Assembly (NCBI RefSeq): GCF_000775915.1
Contig: NZ_BBLT01000004.1
Location: 62,001-126,000, forward strand
DNA from: Sporocytophaga myxococcoides
GTDB taxonomy: Bacteria; Bacteroidota; Bacteroidia; Cytophagales; Cytophagaceae
Reading direction: 5' to 3'
Length of the DNA stretch: 64,000 nt
The position numbers and the translations under genes are program-made. The first letter of the stretch is position 1; every line of letters starts with the position of its first letter. The notes beneath the pieces are model-generated. The model saw nothing but the letters and a program-made list of their open reading frames with translations. It did not search any database and was not told the origin of the DNA. Positions 45,506 through 54,741 of the stretch are shown here, in pieces.

Positions 45506-46666
45506 TTACTTGCCAAATAGTTCTTCCAACTTATTAGTAAGGTCCTGACCACGAAGATTTTTTGCAACGATAGTTCCTTCCTTATCAACCAAATATGTTA
45601 ACGGAATTGCCTGAACTTCATAGACAGGATTTACAGAAGAGGCCCATCCTTTTAGATCTGAAACCTGCTCCCAAATGAGACCATCCTTCATAATTGCATT
45701 CTTCCATTTTTCTTTGTCTTCATCCAATGAAACTCCAAGTATGTTAAAGCCCTTGTCCTTGTATTTTTTATAAAGCTCCACTACATGAGGATTTTCCATA
45801 CGACACGGTCCACACCAGGAAGCCCAGAAATCTATCATTACATACTTTCCTTTATAATCTGAAAGCTTGATAATTTTTCCGTTGGGGTTAGGAAGTGCAA
45901 TTTCAGGAGCTTTTTTCCCCACACTGACTTTACTAAGTTTTTCCTTTTCCTCCTCTTGCTTTTTCATTGCAAGGGCCTTTTCCACTTCTGAAGACAGGAG
46001 CTTTGTGTATTTTGAATTGGGATAGGCCTTATTCATTTCATCAGCTATCTTTTTCAGGAAAGGGAGATCGGACTGAAAATCAAGGTAGTTAACCATTGAA
46101 AATACAGAAAGCGAAGGAAGTACAGAATCTATGGAAGCCATCGTTAGTTTACGGGACTTTTCCTGAAGGCCTTTTAATTCTGTCATTATAGCAGGAATAG
46201 AGTCTTCCTGCTTCTTCATCTGAAATAACATTCCCTTTTGCTGCAACTTGTTCTGAGCCTTTTGAATTTCATTCATCTGATTAAAAAAAGCCAGATATTC
46301 CGCAGTTGCCTTAGAACCTTCAACTGACGCATTTCCCGGTAAATCTCTCAGATCAGAATTAAACTTAATATTTTGGCCGTCAATAATAATAAGGACATTC
46401 TGAGTATCTATCTGCAAAAGAGCATAGTCAGGCTCAGCAAGAGCGCTTTTAAATTGATAAGATCCATCAGATCCGATTTCGACAGAATCCAAATGGGCCC
46501 AGGTTTGGTTTTCAAGTTTATCAAGGTATAATTTCTTACCACCGCCATTTTTAATTGTTCCTGATAGTTCGAAAGAAAATTTTCCTTCTTCTTTTTTTTC
46601 AGATTCCTTTTTCTCAGAACACCCGAAAACAACCGCTACGATTAGCAGATAACGTAATACCTTCAT
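45506..46666 (-). CDS. TlpA-type thioredoxin-fold lipoprotein with DUF4369-like N-terminus
   Basis: 386 residues. Lipobox VVFGC with Cys16. Residues about 30-115 match the DUF4369 beta domain (FELSGTIKNGGGKKLYLDKLE), about 120-245 are helical and coiled-coil, and about 248-386 form a thioredoxin domain with active site WCGPC (284-288). It is a membrane-anchored periplasmic thiol oxidoreductase, the commonest thioredoxin family in Bacteroidota. It overlaps nothing but ends 2 bp from the convergent DUF2807 gene and starts 4 bp after gatB. Confidence 0.92.
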   Translation of the reverse strand: MKVLRYLLIVAVVFGCSEKKESEKKEEGKFSFELSGTIKNGGGKKLYLDKLENQTWAHLDSVEIGSDGSYQFKSALAEPDYALLQIDTQNVLIIIDGQNIKFNSDLRDLPGNASVEGSKATAEYLAFFNQMNEIQKAQNKLQQKGMLFQMKKQEDSIPAIMTELKGLQEKSRKLTMASIDSVLPSLSVFSMVNYLDFQSDLPFLKKIADEMNKAYPNSKYTKLLSSEVEKALAMKKQEEEKEKLSKVSVGKKAPEIALPNPNGKIIKLSDYKGKYVMIDFWASWCGPCRMENPHVVELYKKYKDKGFNILGVSLDEDKEKWKNAIMKDGLIWEQVSDLKGWASSVNPVYEVQAIPLTYLVDKEGTIVAKNLRGQDLTNKLEELFGK

Positions 46667-46670
46667 CAGA

Positions 46671-48131
46671 TTAATTCAGATTATCCAGTGTCTTTTTTAA
46701 TAATTCGCTTGTAATTTTTGGGTCAGCCTTACCTTTGGTCAGCTTCATAACTTCACCCATAAACATAGCTAAAAGATTTGTTTTACCAGCTTTATATTCA
46801 GCTACTTTATTTGGATACTTTGCAATAGCCTCATCTATCAAAGGTTGTAAAGCACCAGTATCGCTTTCCTGAATCAAATTCATTTTTTCAGCTATCTGCT
46901 GAGCTGAGCCTCCCTTTTGATTGATCATTTCAGGGAAAATCTTTTGACTGGCAACTGCAAAACTAACTTTTCCTGATTCTACCAATGCAATCAGCTCTGA
47001 TAGCTTTTGAGTAGACAATGGGAAATCATTTATATGAAGTGTTAATTCATTCAAATACCCCTTTACAGGTCCCATTACCCAGTTGGAAGCTGCTTTATAG
47101 TTCTTGGTATGTTTGCAAAGGTCTTCAAAATACAATGCTATTTCTTTTGAATCTGTCAATACCTGAGCATCATATTGCGGAAGCCCAAACTCTTCTGTAA
47201 ACTTCTTGTACAGAAAGTTTGGTAAACTTGGCATAGTTGCCTTGATGTCCGCCAACCATGTATCAGAAATATGCAAAGGCTGAAGATCAGGTTCAGGGAA
47301 GTATCTATAATCGTTCAGCTCTTCTTTGGTTCTCATTCCGTAAGTACTGCCAGTGGTAGCATCAAACATTCTCGTCTCAGAGAAAATTGCTTCACCTTTT
47401 TCTATGAGCTCAATCTGACGCTCAATTTCATGATCTATAGCTCTCTGTACGTTTCTGATGGAGTTCATATTTTTGATTTCCACTTTCTTCCCATACTGAG
47501 TTGCTCCCTTCAGCATCACAGAAACGTTTGCATCACATCTCATCGAACCTTCTTCCATGTTGCCGTCACATACTTCAAGATACCTTACAAGTTTCCTGAT
47601 TTCAGTTACTACCTGAAAGGCTTCCTCCGAACTGCGGATATCAGGTTCCGTAACGATCTCAATCAAAGGAACTCCTGCTCTGTTATAGTCCACGAGTGTA
47701 TCTGTCTCACCTGCAAGGTGAAGGTTTTTACCCGCATCATCTTCCATATGAATTCTATTAAGACGAATCACTTTTTCTCCCTCTTTCATACGAATCACAA
47801 CTTCTCCCCCTTTACATATAGGAGCCTTATCCTGAGTAGTCTGATATCCTTTCGGAAGGTCTGGATAAAAATAATTCTTTCTATCAAAGAAATTTACTCT
47901 GTTGATTTCACAGCCACTCGCTAAGCCCATTTTAATTGCATATTCAACCACCTTTTTATTTAACAAAGGTAGTGTTCCCGGATGTGCCAGAGTAATTACA
48001 CTCACATTCGTATTTGGCATACTTCCGAACTCAGTTGAATCTGAAGCGAAGATTTTACTCTGCGTACTTAACTGTGCGTGTATTTCAAGACCGATTACCG
48101 GCTGATATTTTTCTATGATTGATTTATCCAT
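46671..48131 (-). CDS. gatB: aspartyl/glutamyl-tRNA amidotransferase subunit B
   Basis: 486 residues. VIGLEIHAQLSTQSKIF starts the kinase-like catalytic domain, with FDRKNYFYPDLPKGYQTTQ, HMEDDAGKNLH, VDYNRAGVPLIEIVTEPDI and EGSMRCDANVS. The C-terminal helical and YqeY-like tail (about 330-486) binds the tRNA. It makes Gln-tRNA(Gln) and/or Asn-tRNA(Asn) with GatA and GatC, which lie elsewhere. It is 23 bp downstream of alaS. Confidence 0.96.
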   Translation of the reverse strand: MDKSIIEKYQPVIGLEIHAQLSTQSKIFASDSTEFGSMPNTNVSVITLAHPGTLPLLNKKVVEYAIKMGLASGCEINRVNFFDRKNYFYPDLPKGYQTTQDKAPICKGGEVVIRMKEGEKVIRLNRIHMEDDAGKNLHLAGETDTLVDYNRAGVPLIEIVTEPDIRSSEEAFQVVTEIRKLVRYLEVCDGNMEEGSMRCDANVSVMLKGATQYGKKVEIKNMNSIRNVQRAIDHEIERQIELIEKGEAIFSETRMFDATTGSTYGMRTKEELNDYRYFPEPDLQPLHISDTWLADIKATMPSLPNFLYKKFTEEFGLPQYDAQVLTDSKEIALYFEDLCKHTKNYKAASNWVMGPVKGYLNELTLHINDFPLSTQKLSELIALVESGKVSFAVASQKIFPEMINQKGGSAQQIAEKMNLIQESDTGALQPLIDEAIAKYPNKVAEYKAGKTNLLAMFMGEVMKLTKGKADPKITSELLKKTLDNLN

Positions 48132-48154
48132 CTTAAAGCAATACTGAATTTTAC

Positions 48155-50791
48155 TTATACTTTTTCTTTAAGGACACCTTTAGCTTTCAATAAAACTTTA
48201 TCGAGTCCGGTAAGATCTTTTCCTCCCGCTGTTGCGAAGAAAGGTTGTCCACCACCTCCACCTTGAATTTCTTTAGCAAGCTCTTTAACAAGGTTACCTG
48301 CATGAAGTTTTTTATCTGCAACAAGATTTTCAGAGATCATTACTGCGATCTGAGGCTTATCCTCTATTTTGGCCGCAAGAACAAGGAATAAATTATCAAC
48401 CTTAGCCTTTACATCATAAGCCAGCTGTTTTAAAGCATCAGCTGAAGAAAGGTCTACTCTTGATATGACTACATTAATTCCATCAACTGTTTCTACTTTT
48501 TTTAGTAACTCCTCTTTGATGCCCTGGCCTTCTTTGCTGACATATTCATCAATCTGTTTCTGAAGCTTTGCTTTTTCAGCTGTAAGTTCTTCAACAGCTT
48601 TTAATATGTCTTTAGGATTTTTAAGAACCTCTTTTAATTTTTCAATAATTGAAAGCTGAGTATCCACAAAGGTTTCAGCTTCATCAGCAGTAATTGCCTC
48701 TATCCTTCTTACACCTGCTGCTACAGAACTTTCAGAAACAATCTTAAACAATCCGATTTTACCCGTTGCTGATACGTGAGTACCTCCGCACAATTCTACT
48801 GAATAGGAAGGGTCAAATGTTATGACTCTTACAAACTCTCCATATTTCTCACCAAACAAAGCCATTGCTCCAAGAGATTTAGCTTCATTGATCGGGACAT
48901 TACGTCTTTCATTCAATGGGATATTTTCTCTGATCTTGGCATTAACTATCTTTTCAACTTTTTCAATTTCCTCAGGTGTCATTTTGGAGAAATGTGAAAA
49001 GTCAAATCTTAACACTTTATCATTTACCAAGGAACCCTTCTGGGCAACGTGAGTTCCAAGAACATCTCTCAATGCCGCATGTAATAAATGCGTTGCTGAA
49101 TGGTTATTTTCAGTAAGAAGTCTTTTCTTCTCATTAACATTCGCTTCAAAGTCAGCTTTAACATCCGTTGGAAGCTTATCAATGATATGAATGATCAGGT
49201 CATTTTCTTTTTTAGTATCAAGCACCTGAATCTTTTCTTTTCCTGACTGAAGCACACCTGTATCTCCTGCCTGTCCGCCGCTTTCAGCATAGAAAGGCGT
49301 AGTATCAAGCACTACCTGATATTGGTCTTTGCCTTTTGCTGTAACTTTCCTGTATTTTACAATCTTTGATTTAGCACGCAAATGATCATAACCTACAAAC
49401 TCAACACCTTCTTCTTCTCTTACAAGTACCCAGTCCGTAGTTTCAGTAGCTGCATCTTTTCTTGATCTCTCCTTCTGGACAGCCATTTCTTTTTCAAATT
49501 CAGCCTCATCTATTTCAAGGCCATACTCCCTTGCAATAAGGGCAGTAAGATCAACAGGGAATCCAAAAGTATCATACAGTTCAAATACGGTTTTTCCATC
49601 AATGACTTTTGATCCTTTGGATGTTTCTATGTTTACTCTTATCTGTTCAAGCTTTTTCAATCCTATCTCAAGCGTCCTCAGGAATGAAATTTCTTCTTCA
49701 AGAACTACCTTTTGCACGAAATCCTGTTGAGCTTTTAACTCAGGGAAAACTTCTGCAAACTGGTTTGCAAGCACAGGTACCATCTTGTTTAGGAATGGCT
49801 CTTTAAAGCCCAGGAAAGTATAACCATATCTAACTGCCCTTCTCAATATCCTCCTGATAACATATCCGGCTTTTGCGTTACCCGGTAATTGACCGTCTGC
49901 AATTGTAAATGAAATCGCCCTGATGTGATCAGAAAGCACTCTCATTGCAATATCAGTTTTCAGATCTTTTCCATAAGTTTTGCCGCATGCATCTCCAATG
50001 AATTTAATCATTGGCTGGAATACATCAGTATCGTAGTTTGAAGTCTTCGCCTGAATCGCCATTACAAGGCGCTCAAAGCCCATACCTGTATCCACGTGCT
50101 TTTCAGGAAGTGGTTCCAGACTTTTATCAGCCTTCCTGTTGTATTGAATAAAAACGTTATTCCAGATTTCAACAACTCTAGGATCGTCGTTGTTGACTCT
50201 GTCCCTTCCAGGTACTTTTTTAATTTCTTCTTCTGTTCTTAAATCTATATGAATTTCAGTACACGGTCCGCAAGGGCCCTGGTCTCCCATTTCCCAGAAA
50301 TTATCTTTCTTGGAACCATAAAGAATTCTTTCTTTAGGAAGATATTTCAGCCACAACTCAAGAGACTCATTGTCAGGCTCAAGATTTTCTCCTTTGTCTC
50401 CTCCGAAAACCGTTGCATAAATTCTTTCTTTAGGAAGTTTATATTCCTCAGTCAGAAGCTCCCACGACCATTTTATTGCTTCTTCTTTAAAATAATCTCC
50501 GAAAGACCAGTTCCCCAGCATTTCGAACATGGTATGGTGGTAAGTATCTATACCAACCTCCTCCAGATCATTATGCTTTCCGCTTACTCTAAGGCATTTC
50601 TGAGTATCGGCTATCCTTTTATATTTTGCAGGTTGATTTCCAAGAAAAATATCCTTGAACTGGTTCATACCTGCATTGGTAAACATCAGGGTTGGATCGT
50701 TTTTATTAACGATTGGAGCAGATGGAACAATGTGGTGTCCCCTTTCCTTAAAGAAATCAAGAAATTTCTGTCTTATGCTTTTGGAATCCAT
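48155..50791 (-). CDS. alaS: alanine--tRNA ligase
   Basis: 878 residues, standard length. The class II catalytic core starts MDSKSIRQKFLDFFKERGHH, with PTLMFTNAGMNQFKD (motif 2 region) and GMGFERLVMAIQ. The editing domain has HSATHLLHAAL and CGGTHVSATG (zinc/editing His and Cys). The C-Ala domain ends GGGGGQPFFATAGGKD. All three domains are intact, so charging and Ser/Gly editing are expected. Confidence 0.97.
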   Translation of the reverse strand: MDSKSIRQKFLDFFKERGHHIVPSAPIVNKNDPTLMFTNAGMNQFKDIFLGNQPAKYKRIADTQKCLRVSGKHNDLEEVGIDTYHHTMFEMLGNWSFGDYFKEEAIKWSWELLTEEYKLPKERIYATVFGGDKGENLEPDNESLELWLKYLPKERILYGSKKDNFWEMGDQGPCGPCTEIHIDLRTEEEIKKVPGRDRVNNDDPRVVEIWNNVFIQYNRKADKSLEPLPEKHVDTGMGFERLVMAIQAKTSNYDTDVFQPMIKFIGDACGKTYGKDLKTDIAMRVLSDHIRAISFTIADGQLPGNAKAGYVIRRILRRAVRYGYTFLGFKEPFLNKMVPVLANQFAEVFPELKAQQDFVQKVVLEEEISFLRTLEIGLKKLEQIRVNIETSKGSKVIDGKTVFELYDTFGFPVDLTALIAREYGLEIDEAEFEKEMAVQKERSRKDAATETTDWVLVREEEGVEFVGYDHLRAKSKIVKYRKVTAKGKDQYQVVLDTTPFYAESGGQAGDTGVLQSGKEKIQVLDTKKENDLIIHIIDKLPTDVKADFEANVNEKKRLLTENNHSATHLLHAALRDVLGTHVAQKGSLVNDKVLRFDFSHFSKMTPEEIEKVEKIVNAKIRENIPLNERRNVPINEAKSLGAMALFGEKYGEFVRVITFDPSYSVELCGGTHVSATGKIGLFKIVSESSVAAGVRRIEAITADEAETFVDTQLSIIEKLKEVLKNPKDILKAVEELTAEKAKLQKQIDEYVSKEGQGIKEELLKKVETVDGINVVISRVDLSSADALKQLAYDVKAKVDNLFLVLAAKIEDKPQIAVMISENLVADKKLHAGNLVKELAKEIQGGGGGQPFFATAGGKDLTGLDKVLLKAKGVLKEKV

Positions 50792-50895
50792 TAATTAGGA
50801 AAGACCTTTAAATATTTATACTTTTTTTATAATTTTAAGCTTTTCGTCGACAAATCAGGCATAATTTTCACCTGATTCACCGTTATCTGAAGGCG

Positions 50896-50903
50896 CAAAT
50901 TTA
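50896..50903 (-). promoter_or_regulatory. candidate -7 box for alaS
   Basis: TAAATTTG on the minus strand (exact TAnnTTTG), about 105 bp before the alaS ATG. No TTTG is found at the -33 distance. It lies in the divergent spacer with the M23 gene. Confidence 0.4.
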
Positions 50904-50926
50904 GTATAAATCTCAGAAGTTCAGTA

Positions 50927-51904
50927 ATGGCCAGAATAAAATATTATTATGACACGGAAACCTGCAAGTATGAGCGTCTTAAGGTATCTACCTGGGATCT
51001 AGTACTTAATACGCTTGGCTTCCTATTTATATCATTCATCTTTGCGATTGCTCTGGTATATGTTTATACCAAATATTTCAAATCCCCGCATGAAACTTTA
51101 CTGCGGAGAGAAAATGAAGAGCTTTCTCTATACTACGATCTCCTCAATCAGGAAATAGATCAGGCGAATAAAATGCTCATCGCTCTTCAAGAGAGAGATG
51201 ACAATATTTACAGAGTTATTTTTGAAGCAGAACCAATCCCATACTCGGTAAGAAATTCCGAAATGGCTGGTATTACAAAATATAAGCAACTACTGGATAG
51301 AGGATTAAAAAGGGAAGAACTAATAGTTTCAACTGTTGCCAAGCTGGATAACCTGAAAAAGAAAATGTACATCCAGACCAAGTCTTATGATGAGATAATA
51401 AAACTTGCGAAAAACAAAGCTGAAATGCTAGCTAGTATCCCTGCAATTCAGCCTCTTTCTAATAAAGAGCTTACAAGGCTCGTATCAGGATTTGGATATA
51501 GGATTCATCCTATTTATAAAGTTAAGAAGCTTCATACTGGTTGTGATTTTTCAACACCTAAAGGTACTCCGATATATGCAACAGGAGACGGTATTGTAAA
51601 AACAGTAGCTTCTAACCCTGGTGGGTATGGTAATGAAATTGAAGTAGACCATGGTTATGGATATGTAACTAAATATGCACATCTTGACAAGTTCAATGTA
51701 AGAATCGGGCAAAAAGTAAAAAGAGGCGAATTAATCGGATTTTCAGGAAATACCGGATCTTCCACCGCCCCTCATCTGCATTATGAAGTCATTCACAATG
51801 GCAAAAAAGTAAACCCGGTTCACTATTTCTACATAGACCTATCACCTGCTGAATATCAAAAAATACTGGAGCTCGCATCTGTTGAAAATCAATCACTTTC
51901 ATAG
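50927..51904 (+). CDS. M23 family metallopeptidase (LytM-type), membrane anchored
   Basis: 325 residues. One N-terminal helix (about 25-47) is followed by a coiled-coil stretch (about 58-180) and a LytM domain. Zinc ligands are His203 and Asp207 in HTGCDFSTPKG, and HLHYEV (283-288) holds the catalytic and ligand His residues; YAHLD is present. Active residues look intact. It should cleave peptidoglycan cross-links or, if EnvC-like, activate amidases. The Cys after HTG is unusual, as Ile or Val is common there. Confidence 0.92.
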   Translation: MARIKYYYDTETCKYERLKVSTWDLVLNTLGFLFISFIFAIALVYVYTKYFKSPHETLLRRENEELSLYYDLLNQEIDQANKMLIALQERDDNIYRVIFEAEPIPYSVRNSEMAGITKYKQLLDRGLKREELIVSTVAKLDNLKKKMYIQTKSYDEIIKLAKNKAEMLASIPAIQPLSNKELTRLVSGFGYRIHPIYKVKKLHTGCDFSTPKGTPIYATGDGIVKTVASNPGGYGNEIEVDHGYGYVTKYAHLDKFNVRIGQKVKRGELIGFSGNTGSSTAPHLHYEVIHNGKKVNPVHYFYIDLSPAEYQKILELASVENQSLS

Positions 51905-51927
51905 TGAAAATTATTATAAATTTGTGG

Positions 51928-51958
51928 GCATTGGGAATACATTCTCAATGCTTTTTTT
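51928..51958 (+). terminator. intrinsic terminator after the M23 gene
   Basis: A GCATTG/CAATGC outer stem continues inward through a G-T pair and GAAT/ATTC, followed by a T7 tract. It is 24 bp past the stop. Confidence 0.82.
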
Positions 51959-52087
51959 TAGAAGATATTGCATATTAGACTTTTACAACTGAAGTATTTA
52001 ATACATAAGAGGTATTAGTTTTTGTAAAAAAAAACGAAATTTTATTTCTATTTTTGAATTTAATAGTCCACTCAAAACCAGAAGCAT

Positions 52088-52426
52088 TTGACTTACCAGG
52101 ACAAAAAATTGGATAAGATGTATTACACCATCGGTGAGGTCGCCGAGATGTTTGGAGTTGCAGCTTCTCTGATTCGCTTTTGGGAAACTGAGTTTGACAT
52201 TATTACCCCCAGAAAAAACAGAAAGGGAAACCGGCAATACACCAAAGATGATATAGAAAACATCAAGTTGGTTTATCATCTGGTGAAAGAAAGAGGATAT
52301 ACTCTTCAGGGGGCAAAGGACTATATTAAAATTCACGGCACAAAAGCCAAAGAGAAGACAGAGATTATAGAATCTCTTCAGAAGGTAAAAGCTTTTCTGA
52401 TTGAATTAAAGAAAAGCCTTCCTTAA
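52088..52426 (+). CDS. MerR family transcriptional regulator
   Basis: 112 residues. MYYTIGEVAEMFGVAASLIRFWETEF is the MerR helix-turn-helix, and ITPRKNRKGNRQYTKDDIENIKLVYHLVKERGYTLQGA is the wing plus second helix pair. A short C-terminal helix replaces the ligand domain, so it may not sense a metal. The start is a TTG (MTYQDKKLDKMYYT); the ten residues before the inner Met resemble the N-terminus of many Bacteroidota homologues, so I keep the longer form. It lies 37 bp upstream of dprA. Confidence 0.88.
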   Translation: MTYQDKKLDKMYYTIGEVAEMFGVAASLIRFWETEFDIITPRKNRKGNRQYTKDDIENIKLVYHLVKERGYTLQGAKDYIKIHGTKAKEKTEIIESLQKVKAFLIELKKSLP

Positions 52427-52463
52427 TAAATTTTTCATTTTCAACAGCTATAAGGAATTTTTA

Positions 52464-53567
52464 ATGACTCATGCAAATGTTTATGAGGTTGCTATAGGCC
52501 TCGTTCCCGGCATTGGTAATCAACTCACCAGGCAATTAGTAAGTTATTGTGGCGATCCGGAACAAGTATTCAGGGAAAAGAAAGGCAAACTGCTTAAAAT
52601 CCCCGGTATAGGAGAAAATATTGCTCAATCCATTATTCAGTCCGACATATTTTCCAAAGCCGAAAAGCAAGTAGAAATGGCCATTAAAACAGGAACTAAA
52701 ATTCTTTTTTATACCAATCATGACTATCCGGAAAGGCTAAAGACCATATCGGACGCACCAACCCTGATTTATTACAAAGGTCAGGGCCCGGTAAATTTCC
52801 CGAAAACAGTAGGAATTGTAGGCACGAGGAATGCTACAGGATATGGAAAGGAAATGACAGAAAAAATCATTTCAGAATTAAAGTCTCAAAATATTCAAAT
52901 TATCAGCGGTCTGGCTTACGGCATAGATAGTTATGCACATAAATCAGCCCTGGATAATGGATTGTCAACGATTGGAGTCATGGCAACAGGTGTAAACATT
53001 GTATATCCTGCAGTTCATAAGGAAATGGCAAACCGAATGCAGACATCAGGTGGTATACTTTCCGAATATCCATTTGACACAAAGCCTGAACCCGGATACT
53101 TTCCTGCAAGGAATAGAATTATAGCTGGCCTGAGCGATATAGTGATAGTTGTTGAAGCCTCAAACTCCGGAGGAGCTTTAATCACTGCAGAACTTGCAAA
53201 TGGGTATAACAGAGAAGTAATGGCTGTACCCGGAAATATTAATAACAAATATTCTGTCGGATGCAACAACCTGATAAAATCTCACAAAGCCCAAATCTAT
53301 TCCAAGACATCTGATATTATTGAGCTCATGAATTGGGATCTCTCCGTTTTAACCAAGCCTAAAAATAAAACTAGAGAAATTCCTGAAGGACTTACCAATG
53401 ATGAAAAGAAAATATTTGAGTTGCTAATCAGCAACGGAGAAACACATATAGATGAATTATGCTGGAAAAGCCAGATCCCTGTTAGTAAGATGGCATCCCT
53501 CCTGCTTAATCTGGAATTCAATAATCAGATAAAATCATTACCAGGGAAAAAATATAAATTAGTCTGA
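52464..53567 (+). CDS. dprA: DNA-processing protein DprA
   Basis: 367 residues. An N-terminal helix-hairpin-helix region (IPGIGENIAQSII) precedes the Rossmann-fold core: VGIVGTRNATGYGKEM, SGLAYGIDSYAHKSAL, VMATGVNIVYPAVHKEMA, SEYPFDTKPEPGYFPARNRIIAGLSD, and EASNSGGALITAELA. A C-terminal winged helix (about 310-367) follows. It loads RecA on incoming single-stranded DNA in natural transformation, and is found widely in non-competent species too. Confidence 0.95.
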   Translation: MTHANVYEVAIGLVPGIGNQLTRQLVSYCGDPEQVFREKKGKLLKIPGIGENIAQSIIQSDIFSKAEKQVEMAIKTGTKILFYTNHDYPERLKTISDAPTLIYYKGQGPVNFPKTVGIVGTRNATGYGKEMTEKIISELKSQNIQIISGLAYGIDSYAHKSALDNGLSTIGVMATGVNIVYPAVHKEMANRMQTSGGILSEYPFDTKPEPGYFPARNRIIAGLSDIVIVVEASNSGGALITAELANGYNREVMAVPGNINNKYSVGCNNLIKSHKAQIYSKTSDIIELMNWDLSVLTKPKNKTREIPEGLTNDEKKIFELLISNGETHIDELCWKSQIPVSKMASLLLNLEFNNQIKSLPGKKYKLV

Positions 53568-53594
53568 AATAGTCTTCTTTCGTATATTTTCCCT

Positions 53595-54689
53595 ATGGAA
53601 AATTATTATGAGACTTTGGGCGTAAAAAACACGGCTTCCTTTGAAGAAATCAAAGTCGTGTATAAAAGTCTGGCAAAGAAATATCATCCTGATAAACATC
53701 AGGGTGATAAATATTATGAAGATCTGTTTAAAAAGGTAAACGCTGCTTATCAAACCCTTTCTGATTCACAAAAGAGAAGATTATACGATTTAAAACTTCA
53801 TTATTACTATAACCCTCCACTAAAACCAGCAAAAGCCCCTGCCAACAGCGCTTCTAAACCAAGGGCCAGCAGACAGCCTCGGCCTAAACCTGCTACAACT
53901 CCTGAATCCAAAGGTTCAAATAAGGAAATAAGAATTTACCTATACACGGGACTGGCATTGATATTACTGGTGGTTTGTTCTGTTCTTTTTTATCATTATA
54001 TGAATAACAGAATGGCAGCAAGAACACATGAGGAAGCTGTTCAATTTGAGAAAAAAGGAGAATGGTTAAAAGCCTTGGAGTCCTATACAGAAAGCATTTC
54101 CTTTGATGAAGACTATGCTCCTTCTTTTCAAAAAAGAGCTTTATTGCGACTTCACATGCTGGGCGATTATCCTGGAGCTGTATTAGATCTTACCAAAGCA
54201 ATTGACAATTCAGACAATCCTTCATGGGATCTTTTTTACGAACGCGGAAAGGCTAATGTCAAAATCAAAAAAAATTCAGCAGCCCTTGAAGATTTTAATG
54301 AATCTATAAAAAGAAATCCAGGTAAAGATAGCAGTTATCTGTATAGGGGCGAGTTACTTCAATACGCCAAGGGAGATTGTCAATCTGCACATCTTGATTA
54401 TATAAAGTTCCTGAAACATCAACCAGAGTCTGAAATGGCTCTTCTTGATCTGGCCAACTGCTATCAGGAATTAGATCAACATCAAAAATCTATAGGTATT
54501 TATACAAACATGATTAAAAACGAGCAAAGTACTGGAATAGCTTATTATTATAGAGGATTGGCTTACTCCAGAATTGTGGATTCTTCCAGTGCATGCTCTG
54601 ATTTTAAAAAAGCTCTGGAATATGATATACGACAGGCAAAAAAACTACATCGCAGGTATTGTCTTAAGATAAATGATGAGAAGGACTAA
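53595..54689 (+). CDS. J-domain protein with single membrane helix and TPR repeats
   Basis: 364 residues. The J domain (1-68, YYETLGVKNTASFEEIKVVY) has its HPD motif at 31-33, needed to stimulate a DnaK. A Pro/Lys/Ala linker (75-110) leads to one membrane helix (about 115-135) and a TPR region (about 142-345: AVQFEKKGEWLKALESYTESI; YLYRGELLQYAKGDCQSAH; IAYYYRGLAYSR). If the J domain is cytosolic, the TPRs lie in the periplasm. It is probably an inner-membrane scaffold recruiting DnaK. No specific family name is certain. Confidence 0.85.
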   Translation: MENYYETLGVKNTASFEEIKVVYKSLAKKYHPDKHQGDKYYEDLFKKVNAAYQTLSDSQKRRLYDLKLHYYYNPPLKPAKAPANSASKPRASRQPRPKPATTPESKGSNKEIRIYLYTGLALILLVVCSVLFYHYMNNRMAARTHEEAVQFEKKGEWLKALESYTESISFDEDYAPSFQKRALLRLHMLGDYPGAVLDLTKAIDNSDNPSWDLFYERGKANVKIKKNSAALEDFNESIKRNPGKDSSYLYRGELLQYAKGDCQSAHLDYIKFLKHQPESEMALLDLANCYQELDQHQKSIGIYTNMIKNEQSTGIAYYYRGLAYSRIVDSSSACSDFKKALEYDIRQAKKLHRRYCLKINDEKD

Positions 54690-54741
54690 ACAAATTGATC
54701 CTTTTTCCTATTTTTAACTTTTCCAAATTGAATTAAAGTTT

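Noticed and set aside
47271-47924. 217-codon open frame opposite gatB
   Set aside because: Lies wholly inside the highly conserved gatB on the other strand. Its translation is low in domain features and rich in Phe, Ser and His, as expected of an antisense shadow.
50249-50794. 181-codon open frame opposite the alaS start
   Set aside because: Antisense to the catalytic core of alaS, with no recognisable domain.
50853-50877. Hairpin AATCAGG/CCTGATT between alaS and the M23 gene
   Set aside because: Only 7 bp with an 11-nt loop, no T tract, and located in a divergent spacer; could be chance.
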